Shown here: positions 33,639 through 34,969 of the stretch, piece after piece
Numbering within the stretch: position 1 is the first letter of the stretch
How the letters are laid out: each line of letters starts with the position of its first letter
Assembly (NCBI GenBank): GCA_903845115.1
Contig: CAIMWE010000059.1
Location: 1 to 34,969, forward strand
DNA length: 34,969 nt
DNA from: an uncultured Acidobacteriota bacterium
GTDB lineage: Bacteria > Acidobacteriota > Thermoanaerobaculia > UBA5066
Direction: 5' to 3'
Position numbers and translations under genes: made by a program
Notes under the pieces: generated by a model
Databases searched by the model: none
The model's input: the letters and a program-made list of their open reading frames with translations, nothing else
Told to the model about the DNA's origin: nothing

Positions 33639-34820
33639 ATGAGCCAGGAAGAGGCCGAAGGGGCCCGTGTTCGCCGTCCGCGGCGGGCCCGCGGTGAGGT
33701 CGTCGCTTTCCCTCCCAAGGTGAAGCGTCCGAAGGTCGCGATCACGGGAGGGGCGGGGTTTCTCGGGTCGAGGCTGGTGAAGGCGCTGGCGCTCGCGGAG
33801 GAGTGGGACATCGTCGTCCTCGATCTCGCTCCGGGATCGAACGCTCCCGCCGAGGTGCGCCACCGGTTCCTCGACCTGAACCTCCCCCACGCGGACGGAA
33901 CCGTCTACCGGATCCTGAAGGACGAGGAGCCGGACGTGGTGGTCCACCTCGCGGCCATCAGGAGTCCGTCCCTCGACACGACCTACTCGCACGAGCTGAA
34001 CTCCCTCGGCGCGCTGCACGTCCTCGCCGCGGCCGGCGAGGCGAAGATCCCGAAGATCGTGATGGGCTCGACCACGATGGTCTACGGCGCCAGGGGCGAC
34101 AACCCGAACTTCTTGACGGAAGACCACCGGCTGCGGGCCGACGCCGACGACCGGTTCGTCCAGGATTTCGTGGAGGCCGAGAAGCACGCCCGCGACCACC
34201 AGAGGAACTACCCCGAGTCCCACGTCTCGGTCCTCCGGTTCGCCCAGGTCCACGCGCCCGAGGTCAGGGACTACAAGGCGAAGTACTTCGAGTCGTTCTT
34301 CGCGGTCACGATGCTCGGCTACGACCCGCTCATCCAGGTCCTCCACCCCGAGGACGCCACGTCGGCCCTCCTGAAGGCGGTCTGCCTCGGGGAGGTCCGC
34401 GGCGTGTTCAACATCGCTCCGGAAGGGGTGCTGCCGCTCTCGTCGATCCTCCTGCTGTACGGCGCCCTCCCGGTGCCGGTTCCGCACCCGCTCGCCTACC
34501 CGCTCATCGAGGCGGCCTGGCTCGCGGGGCTGGCGCTCGCTCCGGGGATCCACGCCCACTACCTGCGCTACCTCTGCGTCGCCTCGAACGAGAAGGCCAG
34601 GAACGTCCTCGGATGGTCGCCGGTCTGGACGACCCTCGACTCGGTCCTCGAGTCGGCGCAGGCGCACCGCGGACAGGACCGGGTGCTCGACTGGGCCGCG
34701 CTGGAAGAGGCTGCCCGGCGGGCGGCCTACCGCTACGAGCAGCGCGTCCACCAGACGCGCCGGACGCCGGCGGCGGAGCCCCCCGTCGGGACGCCGTCGG
34801 AGAAGGAGGCGGTCTCGTGA
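33639..34820 (+). CDS. Atypical NAD(P)-binding SDR (epimerase family), catalytic Tyr/Lys apparently lost
   Basis: The 393-aa protein has a basic disordered N-terminus (about 1-30), the nucleotide-binding GGAGFLG (37-43), DLNLP, VVHLAAIRSP and the family's MGSTTMVYG. In extended SDRs a Tyr-x-x-x-Lys follows, usually in a YxxDKxExE context. Here the aligned stretch is FVQDFVEAE (173-181), with Phe at both positions. It may be a nucleotide-binding or regulatory protein rather than an oxidoreductase. The C-terminal half ends with a region rich in Leu, Ala and Pro (about 265-310) and a charged helix. GGAGG lies 4 nt before the ATG at 33639. The stop overlaps the next gene's GTG (GTGA). Confidence 0.8.
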   Translation: MSQEEAEGARVRRPRRARGEVVAFPPKVKRPKVAITGGAGFLGSRLVKALALAEEWDIVVLDLAPGSNAPAEVRHRFLDLNLPHADGTVYRILKDEEPDVVVHLAAIRSPSLDTTYSHELNSLGALHVLAAAGEAKIPKIVMGSTTMVYGARGDNPNFLTEDHRLRADADDRFVQDFVEAEKHARDHQRNYPESHVSVLRFAQVHAPEVRDYKAKYFESFFAVTMLGYDPLIQVLHPEDATSALLKAVCLGEVRGVFNIAPEGVLPLSSILLLYGALPVPVPHPLAYPLIEAAWLAGLALAPGIHAHYLRYLCVASNEKARNVLGWSPVWTTLDSVLESAQAHRGQDRVLDWAALEEAARRAAYRYEQRVHQTRRTPAAEPPVGTPSEKEAVS

Positions 34821-34969
34821 GGAGCGCCCATCACGAAGGTGTCCGATCCGACCCCGGCTTCACCCCGAGCCTCGCCCAGCGACACGGAAACGAGGACGCG
34901 CTCCGCTCGGCGCTGGGCGAGGCCGGCCGGTTCCTGAGGGAAAACCCCCAGTTCACCTCCCCGAGGTCC
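34817..34969 (+). CDS. 5' part of an unrecognised gene, cut by the window end
   Basis: From GTG at 34817 the frame is open to the window end (51 codons). It starts MRSAHHEGVRSDPGFTPS and continues with a charged, probably helical region (EDALRSALGEAGRFLRENPQ). AAGGAGG (34803-34809) is 7 nt before the GTG, and the GTG overlaps the SDR stop, so the start is well supported and translation is coupled. I recognise no family from this piece. Confidence 0.7.
   Translation, partial: MRSAHHEGVRSDPGFTPSLAQRHGNEDALRSALGEAGRFLRENPQFTSPRS

Overview
The window is a contiguous 35-kb piece of a very G+C-rich bacterial chromosome with tightly packed genes. Start and stop codons overlap as ATGA or GTGA at most junctions, and GTG/TTG starts are common. 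Gene content (HD-GYP receptor, Roadblock-domain protein, ArsA-like ATPase, multi-PAS kinases) and codon bias suggest Acidobacteriota or a similar high-GC deep lineage. That placement is inference from gene content, not a phylogeny. No rRNA, CRISPR array or intact insertion sequence is visible.

Region 1 (1-16.6 kb) is core genome. purC (minus) is divergent from a long plus-strand series: pepA, recN, a Sua5/YrdC gene, a gamma carbonic anhydrase, hisS, aspS, aroB, an HD-GYP receptor, a TPR lipoprotein, a Roadblock-like protein, ftsY, ribD, ribE and hemW. Most neighbours overlap or lie within a few bases, so large parts are probably co-transcribed.

Region 2 (16.6-25.7 kb, minus strand) is signalling. 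An MFS permease is translationally coupled to a Cache-HAMP receptor that has no output domain. Beyond it lie three orphan sensor histidine kinases (307, 948 and 741 aa) that share N-terminal, PAS and catalytic modules and have no response regulator nearby.

Region 3 (25.7-28.4 kb) is accessory. It holds a 72-aa peptide gene with a double-glycine type leader, a strong Shine-Dalgarno (SD) sequence and a plausible promoter. Next to it are remnants of a tyrosine integrase and a serine recombinase ending exactly at the 3' end of tRNA-Glu(TTC). yceH, a hicAB pair whose HicA has Pro at the expected catalytic His position, and tRNA-Lys(TTT) follow.

Region 4 (28.4-35 kb) has purA divergent from hutH, a fused two-domain ArsA/Get3-like ATPase overlapping hutH tail to tail, a small phasin-like protein, an atypical SDR that seems to lack the catalytic Tyr/Lys, and the first 51 codons of a further gene.

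The observations most worth following are the orphan GG-leader peptide, a recurring -10-like hexamer 5-8 nt before SD-less start codons (probable leaderless mRNAs), including one in front of a four-codon mini-ORF overlapping the carbonic anhydrase start, the receptor-permease pair, and the degenerate HicA.
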